A DNA stretch of 32,054 bases from Clostridiales bacterium (lineage in GTDB: Bacteria; Bacillota; Clostridia; Lachnospirales; Lachnospiraceae), in NCBI GenBank assembly GCA_029007785.1, contig JAQXIM010000018.1, positions 1-32,054 of the forward strand, written 5' to 3'. Made by a program: the position numbers and the translations under genes. Under the pieces are notes generated by a model, which saw only the letters and a program-made list of their open reading frames with translations, searched no databases and had not been told where the DNA came from. Of this stretch, positions 7,272 through 14,829 are shown piece after piece (within the stretch, counting starts at the first letter, position 1; each line of letters starts with the position of its first letter).

Positions 7272-9092
7272 ATGAAAAATAATCAGACAATTCCCAAACG
7301 AGCGGATGTGGATCCGGCATATACCTGGTCAGTGGAAGATCTCTTTGCGAGGGAAGAAGACTGGGAGCAGGCTTTTCAGGAAGTCAAAGATTATCCGGAA
7401 ATTATCAAGAGATTCCAGGGACGATTGGGAGAAAGCGCGGAAACCCTGCTTCAATATCTGAAGACCTCGGAAGAGTATGGACGAAAGATACTTCGTCTGG
7501 CCGGCTATGCCAATTTGAGATGTGATGAAGATACCGCCAATACGGAAGCCCAGTCCAGAAAAGGCCGTTTCTACAGCTGGATGGCTCAGGCTGAAAGTGA
7601 GACTGCTTTTGAAGAACCGGAACTGCTGACGATTCCCCGGGAAACCCTGGACTCCATGATGGAACAGGAGCCGGAGCTGGCCGGATATCGTCGTTTCTTT
7701 GAAAAGAAGCTCAGAAGAAAAGAGCATGTTCTCAGCGAGGCAGAGGAAGCATTGCTGGCCGGTGCTTCCGAATTGGGAGATGCACCGGAAGATATTTATG
7801 GATCTTTTCTGTATGCGGATATGAAATTCCCCAGTGTGGTTGATGTGGAGGGAAAAATTCATGAACTGACCAATGGCTCTTATATTTCTCTTGTTCAGAG
7901 TCAGGATGCTTATCTGAGAAAAAATGCATTCAGTCATTATTATCAGGTTTATGAAAATTATAAAAATACTCTGGCATCCATGCTGAACGCCCAGGTGAAA
8001 AAGGAAATCTTTTTTGCCAGGGCAAGAAAGTATCCCAGTGCCATGGAAGCGGCTCTGGATCGCACGGAAGTGCCGGTATCCGTTTATCGTAATCTCATTT
8101 CTGCCGTTCACAGCAATATGGAACCCATGTATCGCTATATGAATCTGCGAAAGAAACTTCTGGGTGTGGATACGCTCCATATGTATGATATCTATGTACC
8201 TCTGGTACCGGACAGCAAAAAGGAAATTGATTTTGAGACAGCAAAACGGGAGGTTGTGGAAGCGACCAAAATTCTGGGTGAAGAGTATAGCCGGGTGTTG
8301 GAATCCGGTTTTCAGGATCGTTGGGTCGATGTTTATGAGAATCAGGGAAAGCGTTCCGGAGCATACAGCAGTTTTACCCAGGAGCATCCTTTCGTTCTGC
8401 TGAATTATAAGGATAATCTGGACAGTGAGTTTACCCTGGCTCATGAGATGGGACATTCCATGCATTCCTATTTCAGTCATAAATATCAGCCTCAGGCGTA
8501 TTCCTCTTACGTGATTTTTGTGGCAGAAGTAGCCTCCACTTGCAATGAAGCTTTACTGATGCAGTATCTTCTGAAGAAAAATTCGGATCCTGCCCAGAGA
8601 GCCATTCTTCTGAATTACTTTCTGGAACAGTTCCGTTCTACGGTTTATCGTCAGACCATGTTTGCTGAGTTTGAGAAGGATATTTACGAGAAAGCAGAGC
8701 AGGGAGAAGTGCTGACGGCAGATGCTTTGACTAAGAAGTACATGGATTTGAATCGACTGTATTACGGACAGGATGTATTTTTGGATGAGGAAATCGGTAT
8801 GGAATGGTCCAGAATTCCTCATTTTTACTATGATTTTTATGTATATCAGTATTCTACCGGTTTTGCTGCGGCCATTGCACTTTCTCAGAGGATTCTTCGG
8901 GAAGGCCAGCCGGCAGTGGAAGATTATCTGAATTTCCTGAAGGGTGGATGCTCTCAGGATCCCATTTCTTTGCTGAAAATGGCAGGAGTGGATATGACGA
9001 CAAATGAGCCCATTAATCAGGCTCTGGAGTATTTTGGAGAGCTGGTGGATGAATTCGAAGAACTGATGAAGCAGTCGGGGAGAATCAAATGA
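7272..9092 (+). CDS. pepF: Oligoendopeptidase F, M3 family zinc peptidase
   Basis: A 606-residue cytoplasmic metallopeptidase of normal length for PepF (about 600). The zinc site HEMGH is at residues 391-395 (TLAHEMGHSMHSYFS), and E419 in FVAEVASTCNEALL is the expected third ligand. The N-terminal ~200 residues form the helical channel-lining domain typical of the family, and the C-terminal YYDFYVYQYSTGFAAAIAL segment is also characteristic. It degrades short peptides, roughly 7 to 17 residues, in peptide recycling. RBS GAGGAG at 7258-7263 precedes ATG 7272. Its stop overlaps the mazG start by 4 nt, so they are translationally coupled. It occupies the position between spoVT and mazG where Bacillus has yabM (spoVB-like). 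Confidence 0.95.
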   Translation: MKNNQTIPKRADVDPAYTWSVEDLFAREEDWEQAFQEVKDYPEIIKRFQGRLGESAETLLQYLKTSEEYGRKILRLAGYANLRCDEDTANTEAQSRKGRFYSWMAQAESETAFEEPELLTIPRETLDSMMEQEPELAGYRRFFEKKLRRKEHVLSEAEEALLAGASELGDAPEDIYGSFLYADMKFPSVVDVEGKIHELTNGSYISLVQSQDAYLRKNAFSHYYQVYENYKNTLASMLNAQVKKEIFFARARKYPSAMEAALDRTEVPVSVYRNLISAVHSNMEPMYRYMNLRKKLLGVDTLHMYDIYVPLVPDSKKEIDFETAKREVVEATKILGEEYSRVLESGFQDRWVDVYENQGKRSGAYSSFTQEHPFVLLNYKDNLDSEFTLAHEMGHSMHSYFSHKYQPQAYSSYVIFVAEVASTCNEALLMQYLLKKNSDPAQRAILLNYFLEQFRSTVYRQTMFAEFEKDIYEKAEQGEVLTADALTKKYMDLNRLYYGQDVFLDEEIGMEWSRIPHFYYDFYVYQYSTGFAAAIALSQRILREGQPAVEDYLNFLKGGCSQDPISLLKMAGVDMTTNEPINQALEYFGELVDEFEELMKQSGRIK

Positions 9093-9514
9093 TCAGACGG
9101 GAAGAGAAAGCAGAGTATAGTTGGGAAGAACTGAGAGCCATTGTGGATGATCTTCGGGGAGAAGAGGGCTGTCCCTGGGACCGGGAACAGACCATGGGTT
9201 CTTTGAAAAAATATCTGAAGAATGAAACGGAAGAAGTATTTGAGGCCGTGGATGCAGGAGATATGGAGAATCTCTGTGAAGAATTGGGAGATGTTCTTTT
9301 CGAATTGCTGCTGTTTGCAAGAATTGCTTCGGAACAGGGAGCGTTTACCATGGATGACGTGGTTTCAGGGATTGCCCGGAAAATGGTACGCCGTCATCCT
9401 CATGTTTTTTCCGATCAGCATTATGAGACGGCGGAAGAACAGCTGGCTGCCTGGCAGGAAATCAAAGCCCGGGAAAAGAAAGATAAGCAGAAGAATTGTT
9501 CTCTTGACAAATAG
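9089..9514 (+). CDS. mazG: MazG nucleoside triphosphate pyrophosphohydrolase, stand-alone
   Basis: A 141-residue protein that hydrolyses nucleoside triphosphates to the monophosphate and pyrophosphate. The magnesium-binding pattern is present: NETEEVFEAV supplies the first glutamates and EELGDVLFELLL the second set. The motif GCPWDREQTMGSLKKYL is typical of the all-alpha MazG domain. In Bacillus the gene at this locus (yabN) fuses a tetrapyrrole-methylase domain to MazG; here only one MazG domain is present. The start ATG overlaps the pepF stop as ATGA, indicating coupling. The hup promoter -35 box lies inside the last codons. Confidence 0.9.
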   Translation: MIRREEKAEYSWEELRAIVDDLRGEEGCPWDREQTMGSLKKYLKNETEEVFEAVDAGDMENLCEELGDVLFELLLFARIASEQGAFTMDDVVSGIARKMVRRHPHVFSDQHYETAEEQLAAWQEIKAREKKDKQKNCSLDK

Positions 9515-9532
9515 TGTATGAGAGCTTATATT
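9504..9532 (+). promoter_or_regulatory. Consensus sigma-A promoter for hup
   Basis: TTGACA (9504-9509), 17 nt and TATATT (9527-9532). It overlaps the end of mazG and gives hup a leader of about 95 nt, as expected for a highly expressed nucleoid protein. Confidence 0.8.
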
Positions 9533-9632
9533 GATTGAGGCATGATTTTTCTGCGTAAAATAAAGAAAAAGATAAGAGGGAAAAGGCTAAAAAAAGATCT
9601 TCCCTGTTATAATATGAGGAGGTTGCTCACAC

Positions 9633-9908
9633 ATGAAAAAGGATGAACTGATGTCTGCTGTTGCAGAGAAGGCAGATATTTCTAAAAAAGATGTTGAGAA
9701 AGTAATGAAAGCATTTACGGACGTAGTTACCGAGGAGATGAAGAACGGCGGCAAAGTCCAGCTGGTTGGTTTTGGATCTTTTGAAGCAGCGGAACGCGAA
9801 GCAAGACAGGGAAGAAATCCCAAGACTGGTGAGACCATGATGATTGCAGCAAGCCGTGTTCCCAAGTTCAAAGCCGGCAAAGCTCTGAAGGATGCCATGA
9901 ACGAGTAA
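9633..9908 (+). CDS. hup: HU-type DNA-binding protein
   Basis: A 91-residue histone-like protein of exact family length. It starts MKKDELMSAVAEKADISKKD and carries the beta-arm signature GFGSFEAAEREARQGRNPKTGE, including the RNP tip that intercalates into DNA, and ends KFKAGKALKDAMNE. It binds and bends DNA non-specifically as a dimer and packs the nucleoid. GAGGAGG at 9616-9622 is a very strong ribosome site. A weak hairpin AAACACA/TGTGTTT (9971-9999) follows, so some transcripts may end before rqcP while others read through. Confidence 0.97.
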   Translation: MKKDELMSAVAEKADISKKDVEKVMKAFTDVVTEEMKNGGKVQLVGFGSFEAAEREARQGRNPKTGETMMIAASRVPKFKAGKALKDAMNE

Positions 9909-10107
9909 TTCATTTGCAGATGTCCGGTATGATTACCACTCATGATGAGTCAGGGAACAAAAAAGATATAAAACACATGCCGGTATGCATTTTGTGTTTA
10001 CGGGATATCGGCTCATTTGTCGGGCAGCTCATAGTATACTGTTCTCTTCATCGGATACGTCATGATGCAGGGAATGGTCATGGAAGAATGGAAGAAGGAT
10101 TCAGAAG

Positions 10108-10347
10108 ATGCGGTTAGATAAATATCTGAAGGTTTCCCGATTGATTAAGAGAAGAACCGTAGCCAATGAAGCCTGTGATGCAGGAAGAGTGATGATCAAT
10201 GATCGTGTGGCTAAGGCATCTCAGGATGTAAAAGTGGGAGACATTATTGAAATTGGTTTTGGTAATAAAGCCGTAAAGGTGGAAGTCCTGGATATCAGGG
10301 AAACCACAAAAAAAGAAGAAGCAAAAGAGATGTTTCGGTATTTATAA
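10108..10347 (+). CDS. rqcP: RqcP, S4-domain ribosome-associated quality control factor
   Basis: A 79-residue protein made almost wholly of an S4 RNA-binding domain: MRLDKYLKVSRLIKRRTVAN, then a GRVMINDRVAKASQDVKVGD turn. It matches Bacillus YabO, now RqcP, which works with RqcH on stalled 50S subunits to add alanine tails to nascent chains. Length and position between mazG and yabP match the Bacillus locus. ATG 10108 has AAGGA at 10095-10099. A terminator directly after it separates it from yabP. It could be called simply an S4 protein (Hsp15-like), but synteny favours RqcP. Confidence 0.9.
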   Translation: MRLDKYLKVSRLIKRRTVANEACDAGRVMINDRVAKASQDVKVGDIIEIGFGNKAVKVEVLDIRETTKKEEAKEMFRYL

Positions 10348-10354
10348 GGAAAAG

Positions 10355-10386
10355 AAAAAAGAAGTCGGATTCGGCTTCTTTTTTCT
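10355..10386 (+). terminator. Terminator after rqcP
   Basis: An A run leads into GAAGTCG GATT CGGCTTC (10361-10378), then a run of six T. It separates the vegetative hup-rqcP unit from the sporulation genes yabPQ. Confidence 0.8.
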
Positions 10387-10417
10387 TTTCGCCCTTTTTG
10401 GGGATTCTTATACAGTG

Positions 10418-10445
10418 AATAGATCGTCCAGATGGTGCATAAGAT
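10418..10445 (+). promoter_or_regulatory. Possible sigma-E promoter for yabP-yabQ
   Basis: AATA at 10418-10421, 16 nt, then CATAAGAT at 10438-10445, resembling the mother-cell sigma-E pattern (ATA, about 16 nt, CATACANT). The match is partial, but the position, between a terminator and two genes that are sigma-E-dependent in Bacillus, supports it. Confidence 0.45.
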
Positions 10446-10468
10446 AAGAAAAAACAAAGGAATTGTGA

Positions 10469-10753
10469 ATGGAAGAAACCAGTAAAGCAACAGGACATTG
10501 TTTTCAGCTGGAGGACAGATCCAATGGCCGGGTTACCGGAGTGAAGGAGGTACGTTCCTTCAATGAAAATGAAATTATTCTGGATACGGAACAGGGACTG
10601 CTTCATGTAAAGGGCGAAAATCTCCATGTGAAGCGATTGACTTTGGAGAAAGGAGAAGTGGAACTGGATGGTTTAGTGGAGATGATTCAATATTCGGCAG
10701 TTCGGGGACGTCGGGCAGAGGGCGAGTCTCTGCTGGCACACTTATTCCGGTGA
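10469..10753 (+). CDS. yabP: Sporulation protein YabP
   Basis: A 94-residue beta-rich protein of the YabP/YqfC family. Recognisable stretches are LEDRSNGRVTGVKEVRSFNE, LHVKGENLHVKRLTLEKGEV and the ending ELDGLVEMIQYS. It is required for sporulation in Bacillus and thought to act in the mother cell during coat or engulfment stages; the biochemical role is unknown. AAAGGA lies at 10456-10461 before ATG 10469. The last four bases overlap the GTG start of yabQ. Confidence 0.9.
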   Translation: MEETSKATGHCFQLEDRSNGRVTGVKEVRSFNENEIILDTEQGLLHVKGENLHVKRLTLEKGEVELDGLVEMIQYSAVRGRRAEGESLLAHLFR

Positions 10754-11130
10754 TTCTGGAAGAAGGAAGGCTCTGTCTGATTTCTCTTCTGGCCGGAATG
10801 CAAATGATGGCAGTCTATGATTTGCTGCGGATTTTTCGCGGTCTGGTTTCCCATCGGTTCTGGGTGATTCAGGCAGAGGACCTGCTGTATTGGCTGACGG
10901 AAGGTCTTATGATATTTACTCTGATGCTGTATGTCAACAGCGGAATCCTTCGATGGTACTCTTTGGCCGCCATGGCTTTGGGAATGATGATATGGAACGG
11001 AGGGATCAGTGCTTTCTGTGTGCCGGGAATCACCAGATTTTTTAGATGGATGAAAAGGAGGTGGAAAAAACTAACATCTGTTTTTCGACAAAAGTTAAGG
11101 AAAAAGATTGAAAAAGAGAGGAAAAAATAG
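10750..11130 (+). CDS. yabQ: Sporulation membrane protein YabQ
   Basis: A 126-residue membrane protein starting at GTG 10750, overlapping yabP (GTGA). Hydrophobic helices are seen near residues 5-28 (LISLLAGMQMMAVYDLLRI), 42-62 (LLYWLTEGLMIFTLMLYV) and 67-90 (YSLAAMALGMMIWNGGIS). The tail is strongly basic (KKLTSVFRQKLRKKIEKERKK). Bacillus YabQ is needed for the spore cortex. A perfect Spo0A-box-like TTCGACA (11084-11090) lies in its 3' end. Confidence 0.88.
   Translation: MILEEGRLCLISLLAGMQMMAVYDLLRIFRGLVSHRFWVIQAEDLLYWLTEGLMIFTLMLYVNSGILRWYSLAAMALGMMIWNGGISAFCVPGITRFFRWMKRRWKKLTSVFRQKLRKKIEKERKK
11084..11090. promoter_or_regulatory. Possible Spo0A box upstream of divIC
   Basis: TTCGACA is the reverse complement of the Spo0A core box TGTCGAA. 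It is inside yabQ, about 160 nt before divIC. A 7-bp match can occur by chance. Confidence 0.3.
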
Positions 11131-11146
11131 TAATATTAATGCAGAC

Positions 11147-11179
11147 TTGTCAGTTATTCTGGCAGATATATGGTAAAGT
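11147..11179 (+). promoter_or_regulatory. Possible divIC promoter and leader hairpin
   Basis: TTGTCA at 11147-11152 and an extended -10, TGGTAAAGT, at 11171-11179; the spacing of 21 is too long for ordinary sigma-A use, so the extended -10 alone may act. Downstream, CTGTTCCC (11186-11193) pairs with GGGGACAG (11211-11218) in the leader. Confidence 0.3.
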
Positions 11180-11250
11180 AGTATTCTGTTCCCTGTGAAC
11201 AAGACAAGGCGGGGACAGTTATCCAAAAATCAGATAAGGTGGCAATATCA

Positions 11251-11568
11251 GTGGCAGATCGAAACAGAAAAAAACGTAGTTGTAAAAATCCTTACCGTAC
11301 CAGCATGGGAATGCTGCTGGTTACCGTTGTCGTGCTTTCTTTTCTTTGCGTGATGAGTATTCATATGCATACACTGCAGAATATTGACCGCCGTTATGAG
11401 GTTCAGGAGAATGAATTGAGCCAGGAGATTCAGTCAGAAGAAAAAAGAAGCGAAGAACTGGAAGAGTCAAAGGCCTATGTGCAGACTCGTCAGTACGTGG
11501 AGCAGATTGCCCGGGAAAAGCTTGGTTTGGTGAATCCCGATGAGACCGTGGTAAAGCCGAGAGGGTAA
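11251..11568 (+). CDS. divIC: DivIC/FtsB-type septum formation initiator
   Basis: A 105-residue single-pass cell-division protein. A short basic N-terminus (ADRNRKKRSCKNPYR) precedes one membrane helix (GMLLVTVVVLSFLCVMSI), then a heptad coiled coil (residues ~40-80, rich in E, Q and R) and the conserved end YVEQIAREKLGLVNPDETVV. It belongs to the FtsL-DivIC-DivIB divisome complex. I chose GTG 11251 over GTG 11239 because AAGGTGG (11236-11242) sits 8 nt before it while the earlier GTG has no site. The gene lies between yabQ and spoIIE as in Bacillus, without the S1-domain gene yabR found there. Confidence 0.9.
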   Translation: MADRNRKKRSCKNPYRTSMGMLLVTVVVLSFLCVMSIHMHTLQNIDRRYEVQENELSQEIQSEEKRSEELEESKAYVQTRQYVEQIAREKLGLVNPDETVVKPRG

Positions 11569-11615
11569 TAATTGCGGATCCCGGAAACCACAGCAGACAT
11601 CAGAAAGTAACCTTT

Positions 11616-11691
11616 CGTCGAAAAGAATCAGGATAAACAGAGAAAGCGTCCGCAGATTTCAACAAAGTCTGCGGACCTTTTCTATTATACT
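11616..11691 (+). promoter_or_regulatory. Tentative Spo0A-type promoter region of spoIIE
   Basis: CGTCGAA at 11616-11622 is one base off the Spo0A box. TATACT at 11686-11691 could be the -10, and TCAACA at 11659-11664 a weak -35 with 21-nt spacing, the long spacing known for Spo0A-activated sigma-A promoters such as Bacillus spoIIE. The -35 lies in the loop of the divIC terminator. Each element is weak. Confidence 0.3.
11648..11684 (+). terminator. Terminator between divIC and spoIIE
   Basis: GTCCGCAGA (11648-11656) pairs perfectly with TCTGCGGAC (11668-11676), followed by CTTTTCT. Confidence 0.75.
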
Positions 11692-11719
11692 GGGGAAAGA
11701 ACGAGAAAGGGGGATGCGT

Positions 11720-13255
11720 ATGCTGTACATGAATGTTTTGCTGATGGCAGCTGCTTTGGGAATCGGAGTAATAGCCGGAAGAATATCCGGAATAAGGAAA
11801 CAGAAGGAATGGCGAAAAAATCTGCAGTGGCGACATCGGCTGCGGGAATATGTGATGACACAAAAGATGAGGAGGGCGGCCAGATGCCTTCATCATCTTT
11901 CTTTTTCTTTTCAGGAAGATTTGGAAAAAAGTCTGGATCGAATGAATCGGGAAGCAGCCGTCAGTGCCTTAATCCATACAAATGAGCGGATCTGTGATTC
12001 CTGCGGACGGTGCAGATCCAGCAAAATGGCCATTCAGAAAGACGCTTATTATCTGCAGTATTTAACGGATACCTTTCAGAAAAACGGAGAAGTGCGGCGG
12101 GAGGATATGCCCCAGCTCTTTTCCGAAACCTGCTGTGCTTCCGGCGCTTATATGGTTGCCTTGAATCGGGAGATGGAAAAGAGCCAGGGGCAGAAGGAAT
12201 GGAAAATGCGGTTTCTGGAGAGTCGGCAGGTTGCAGGGCAGGAATTGGGAGAGTTGGAGGAAATTCTTGGCGAGTTGGCGGGAACTCTGGAAAAGCCGGT
12301 GGATGTTACGGAAAAATGGGAAAAATCATTAAAGGACGCCTGCCAGCATCATCACCTGGAATATCGTCGCGGAATGGTCTGTGAAATGGAAATGGGCAGA
12401 AAGGAAGTATTTCTTCAGCTTCGTGCCCAGGGAAAGAGATGCATTCCTGCCAGAGAAGCTGTTCAGGCAGTCAGTTGGGTGTTGGGAAAAAACTATCATC
12501 TGGTTCCCGGAAGCCCTACTATTATTCGGGATGAGCTGTGCTGTCTGGAACTGGAAGAGGAACCGGAGTATCAGTATGAAGTGGGGATTGCCCAGCGTCC
12601 GGCAGAGGGAAGCGATTTATCCGGTGATACCATTTCCATCCTTGGTTTTTCCCGGGGACGTTTGATGATTGGTTTATCTGACGGCATGGGAACCGGCCGT
12701 CTGGCCCATGAAGAGAGCAGCCGGGTGATCGAACTATGTGAACAGTTGATGGAAGCTGGAATTTCTTTGGGAACGTCTGGGAGATTGGTGAATTCAGCCG
12801 TCTTTTTGAACGAATCGAATCCCCGTCCGGCAACTTTGGATCTTCATATGGTGGATCTTTTCCAGGGGAAAATGGAAAGCCTGAAGCAGGGAACACCGCC
12901 CACTTTTCTCTGGAAGAACGGGGAGGTACAGCGACTGGAAACGGAACAGACTCCTCTTGGATGGATGGGAGAAATCGAATCCCAGGTATTAACCACATCC
13001 TGGGAGCAGGATGTTTTATTGGTATTCGTGACGGACGGTATTCTGGAAGCTTTTCCGGGAGAGGAAAAGGAGGAATTTCTGGAAGCCGTGCTTTCCCGCA
13101 TGGATGGAATGGATCCTCAACGGGTGGCAGAGGATCTTCTGGGATTGGCTCAGGAAACGGAACCTCCCAGAGATGATCTGACGGCGGCAGCCGTTTATCT
13201 CCATCGGGGCAGAGGAAAGGAGAAAAAACAGGGGATGGCTTCGGACATTGCATGA
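11720..13255 (+). CDS. spoIIE: SpoIIE serine phosphatase lacking the multi-span membrane domain
   Basis: About 511 residues, against ~830 in Bacillus SpoIIE. Only one hydrophobic segment is present (residues ~1-21, LLMAAALGIGVIAGRI); the ten-helix N-terminal region of the classical protein is missing. Residues ~60-290 correspond to the central oligomerisation/FtsZ-binding region, including an unusual Cys-rich stretch RICDSCGRCRSSK. Residues ~295-500 are a complete PP2C phosphatase: GDTISILGFSRGRLMIGLSD then GMGTG, VFVTDGILEAF and PPRDDLTAAAVYL hold the metal-binding aspartates. It should dephosphorylate SpoIIAA to release sigma-F. AAAGGGGG ends at 11713, favouring ATG 11720 over 11714. No hydrophobic frame precedes it, so this is not a frameshift. 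Confidence 0.88.
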   Translation: MLYMNVLLMAAALGIGVIAGRISGIRKQKEWRKNLQWRHRLREYVMTQKMRRAARCLHHLSFSFQEDLEKSLDRMNREAAVSALIHTNERICDSCGRCRSSKMAIQKDAYYLQYLTDTFQKNGEVRREDMPQLFSETCCASGAYMVALNREMEKSQGQKEWKMRFLESRQVAGQELGELEEILGELAGTLEKPVDVTEKWEKSLKDACQHHHLEYRRGMVCEMEMGRKEVFLQLRAQGKRCIPAREAVQAVSWVLGKNYHLVPGSPTIIRDELCCLELEEEPEYQYEVGIAQRPAEGSDLSGDTISILGFSRGRLMIGLSDGMGTGRLAHEESSRVIELCEQLMEAGISLGTSGRLVNSAVFLNESNPRPATLDLHMVDLFQGKMESLKQGTPPTFLWKNGEVQRLETEQTPLGWMGEIESQVLTTSWEQDVLLVFVTDGILEAFPGEEKEEFLEAVLSRMDGMDPQRVAEDLLGLAQETEPPRDDLTAAAVYLHRGRGKEKKQGMASDIA

Positions 13256-13276
13256 AATTTAAAAATTTGTTATGAT
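13248..13276 (+). promoter_or_regulatory. Sigma-A promoter for tilS-hpt-ftsH
   Basis: TTGCAT (13248-13253), overlapping the spoIIE stop, 17 nt, then TATGAT (13271-13276). It would drive tilS, hpt and probably ftsH. Confidence 0.65.
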
Positions 13277-13407
13277 AAGCTGCGAAGTCAAAGCATCAGC
13301 GATCAGACGGAGCGGAAAACAATAAAGACGATTTGATAAATAAAATTCAGCGACGAAAAGCGGAAGGAAAAGAGATACAAAGAAGAATAGTATTGGGAGG
13401 ATCCGAA

Positions 13408-14829
13408 ATGGATGTACTGCAGCAGGTAAGGAGATGGATGGATAAGGAAAAGGTTCCCCAGCCGGGAGATCATATTATTGTCGGACTCAGCGGCGGTGCA
13501 GATTCCGTCTGCCTTCTTCTCTGCCTTCAGCTTCTTATGAAAGAAAGAAGGATTACGATTTCCGCTGTACATGTGAATCATCAGATTCGGGGAACATCAG
13601 CAGAGGAAGATGCCTCCTTTGCAGAGGCTCTTTGCTGTCGTCTTCAGATTCCTTTTCATCTGAGACGGGAGGATGTGCCTCAATTTGCCAGACAGGAAAA
13701 CTGTTCTCTGGAGGAAGCAGGACGTCTGATTCGCCGTCGGGTATTTCGGGAAGAAAGAGAAGAAGAAAGAAAATATCATCCGAAGGGGAATATTTATATC
13801 GCTCTGGCTCATCATGGAGATGATCAGGCGGAAACTTTGCTGATGAATCTCTGCCGTGGAACGGGAATCCGGGGCCTGGGAGGAATTCCTCCGGTACAGG
13901 ATGAGTGGATTCGTCCTCTATTGGGGTGCCGTCGGGAGGATATTACTGCCTGGCTTCTGGAACAGGGGGAATCCTGGAGAGAAGATGAATCGAATTCGGA
14001 AGATATCTATACGAGAAATCGAATTCGTCATCATCTGATTCCCTGGCTGAACCGGGAAGTGAATGATCAGGCTTCTCTTCATCTCCGGAATCTGGCAGAC
14101 CAGGCCAGAGAGGTGGACCTTTATCTGGAGGAAGAAGCTCTTCGATGGATGGACTGCCACGGAAGGAAAGAAAGAGAGGAAGATACCGCTTCCGTTTGCT
14201 GGAAATTTCCCATGGAAGAATTGAAAATTCTGCCCCAGGCATTGGGAAAAAGGATTCTTCAGAGAGCTATGGAGGATCTTTCCGGGAAGAAGAAGGATAT
14301 CACATCCCGTCATCTGGAGAGTATCTGGCAGCTTCTGAACATGCAGTCAGGACGGAGAATTTCCCTGCCCTATGGAATGACAGCTCTTCGGAGCTTTGAA
14401 GAATTATGGCTGACAACCCGGTCGGAAGCTGCTTTGATCGTGCCGGAAGACCTGGGATTCCATATAAAAACACGCATGTTTTTTAGAGAAAAGGGGCAAA
14501 AAATACCGGAAAACCCGTATACGAAATGGTTTGACTATGATAAAATCAAGTGGACTTTACAGTTTCGTTTCCGTGAAACCGGAGATTATCTGGAATTGGC
14601 CGGAGGCGGACATAAGTCGGTAAAGAAATATATGATTGACGCCAAAATTCCGGCAGGGAAAAGAAATCAGATTCCGGTATTGGCAGAGGAAAACCATGTA
14701 CTCTGGGTTGTTGGATACCGGGTCAGCGCAGGCTATGCCGTCTCAGATACAACCAGACGGATTTTGGAAGTTACCGTAGAGAAGAAAAACAGAGTTTCCC
14801 AAGAGGAAGGACAGGAGGTCCCAGAATGA
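13408..14829 (+). CDS. tilS: tRNA(Ile)-lysidine synthetase
   Basis: A 473-residue enzyme that ligates lysine to C34 of the CAU-anticodon tRNA-Ile, converting it to read AUA. The N-terminal PP-loop ATP pyrophosphatase motif is GLSGGADSVCLL (residues ~27-38), followed by AVHVNHQIRGTSAEEDA and ALAHHGDDQAETLLMNLCRG, both diagnostic. The C-terminal domain has RFRETGDYLEL and ends in an LEVTVEKK segment. ATG 13408 was chosen for GGGAGG at 13395-13400; the longer frame from TTG 13333 has no site. The stop overlaps the hpt start by 4 nt (ATGA). The tilS-hpt-ftsH order is a strongly conserved Firmicute cluster. Confidence 0.95.
   Translation: MDVLQQVRRWMDKEKVPQPGDHIIVGLSGGADSVCLLLCLQLLMKERRITISAVHVNHQIRGTSAEEDASFAEALCCRLQIPFHLRREDVPQFARQENCSLEEAGRLIRRRVFREEREEERKYHPKGNIYIALAHHGDDQAETLLMNLCRGTGIRGLGGIPPVQDEWIRPLLGCRREDITAWLLEQGESWREDESNSEDIYTRNRIRHHLIPWLNREVNDQASLHLRNLADQAREVDLYLEEEALRWMDCHGRKEREEDTASVCWKFPMEELKILPQALGKRILQRAMEDLSGKKKDITSRHLESIWQLLNMQSGRRISLPYGMTALRSFEELWLTTRSEAALIVPEDLGFHIKTRMFFREKGQKIPENPYTKWFDYDKIKWTLQFRFRETGDYLELAGGGHKSVKKYMIDAKIPAGKRNQIPVLAEENHVLWVVGYRVSAGYAVSDTTRRILEVTVEKKNRVSQEEGQEVPE

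Noticed and set aside
7329-8480. 383-residue minus-strand frame
   Set aside because: It lies wholly opposite pepF, whose zinc-site motifs and length are secure; the antisense frame has no family features.
9605-9613. Extended -10 TGTTATAAT just before hup
   Set aside because: Transcription from it would begin inside the ribosome site at 9616-9622, leaving no usable leader; the promoter at 9504-9532 is far better.
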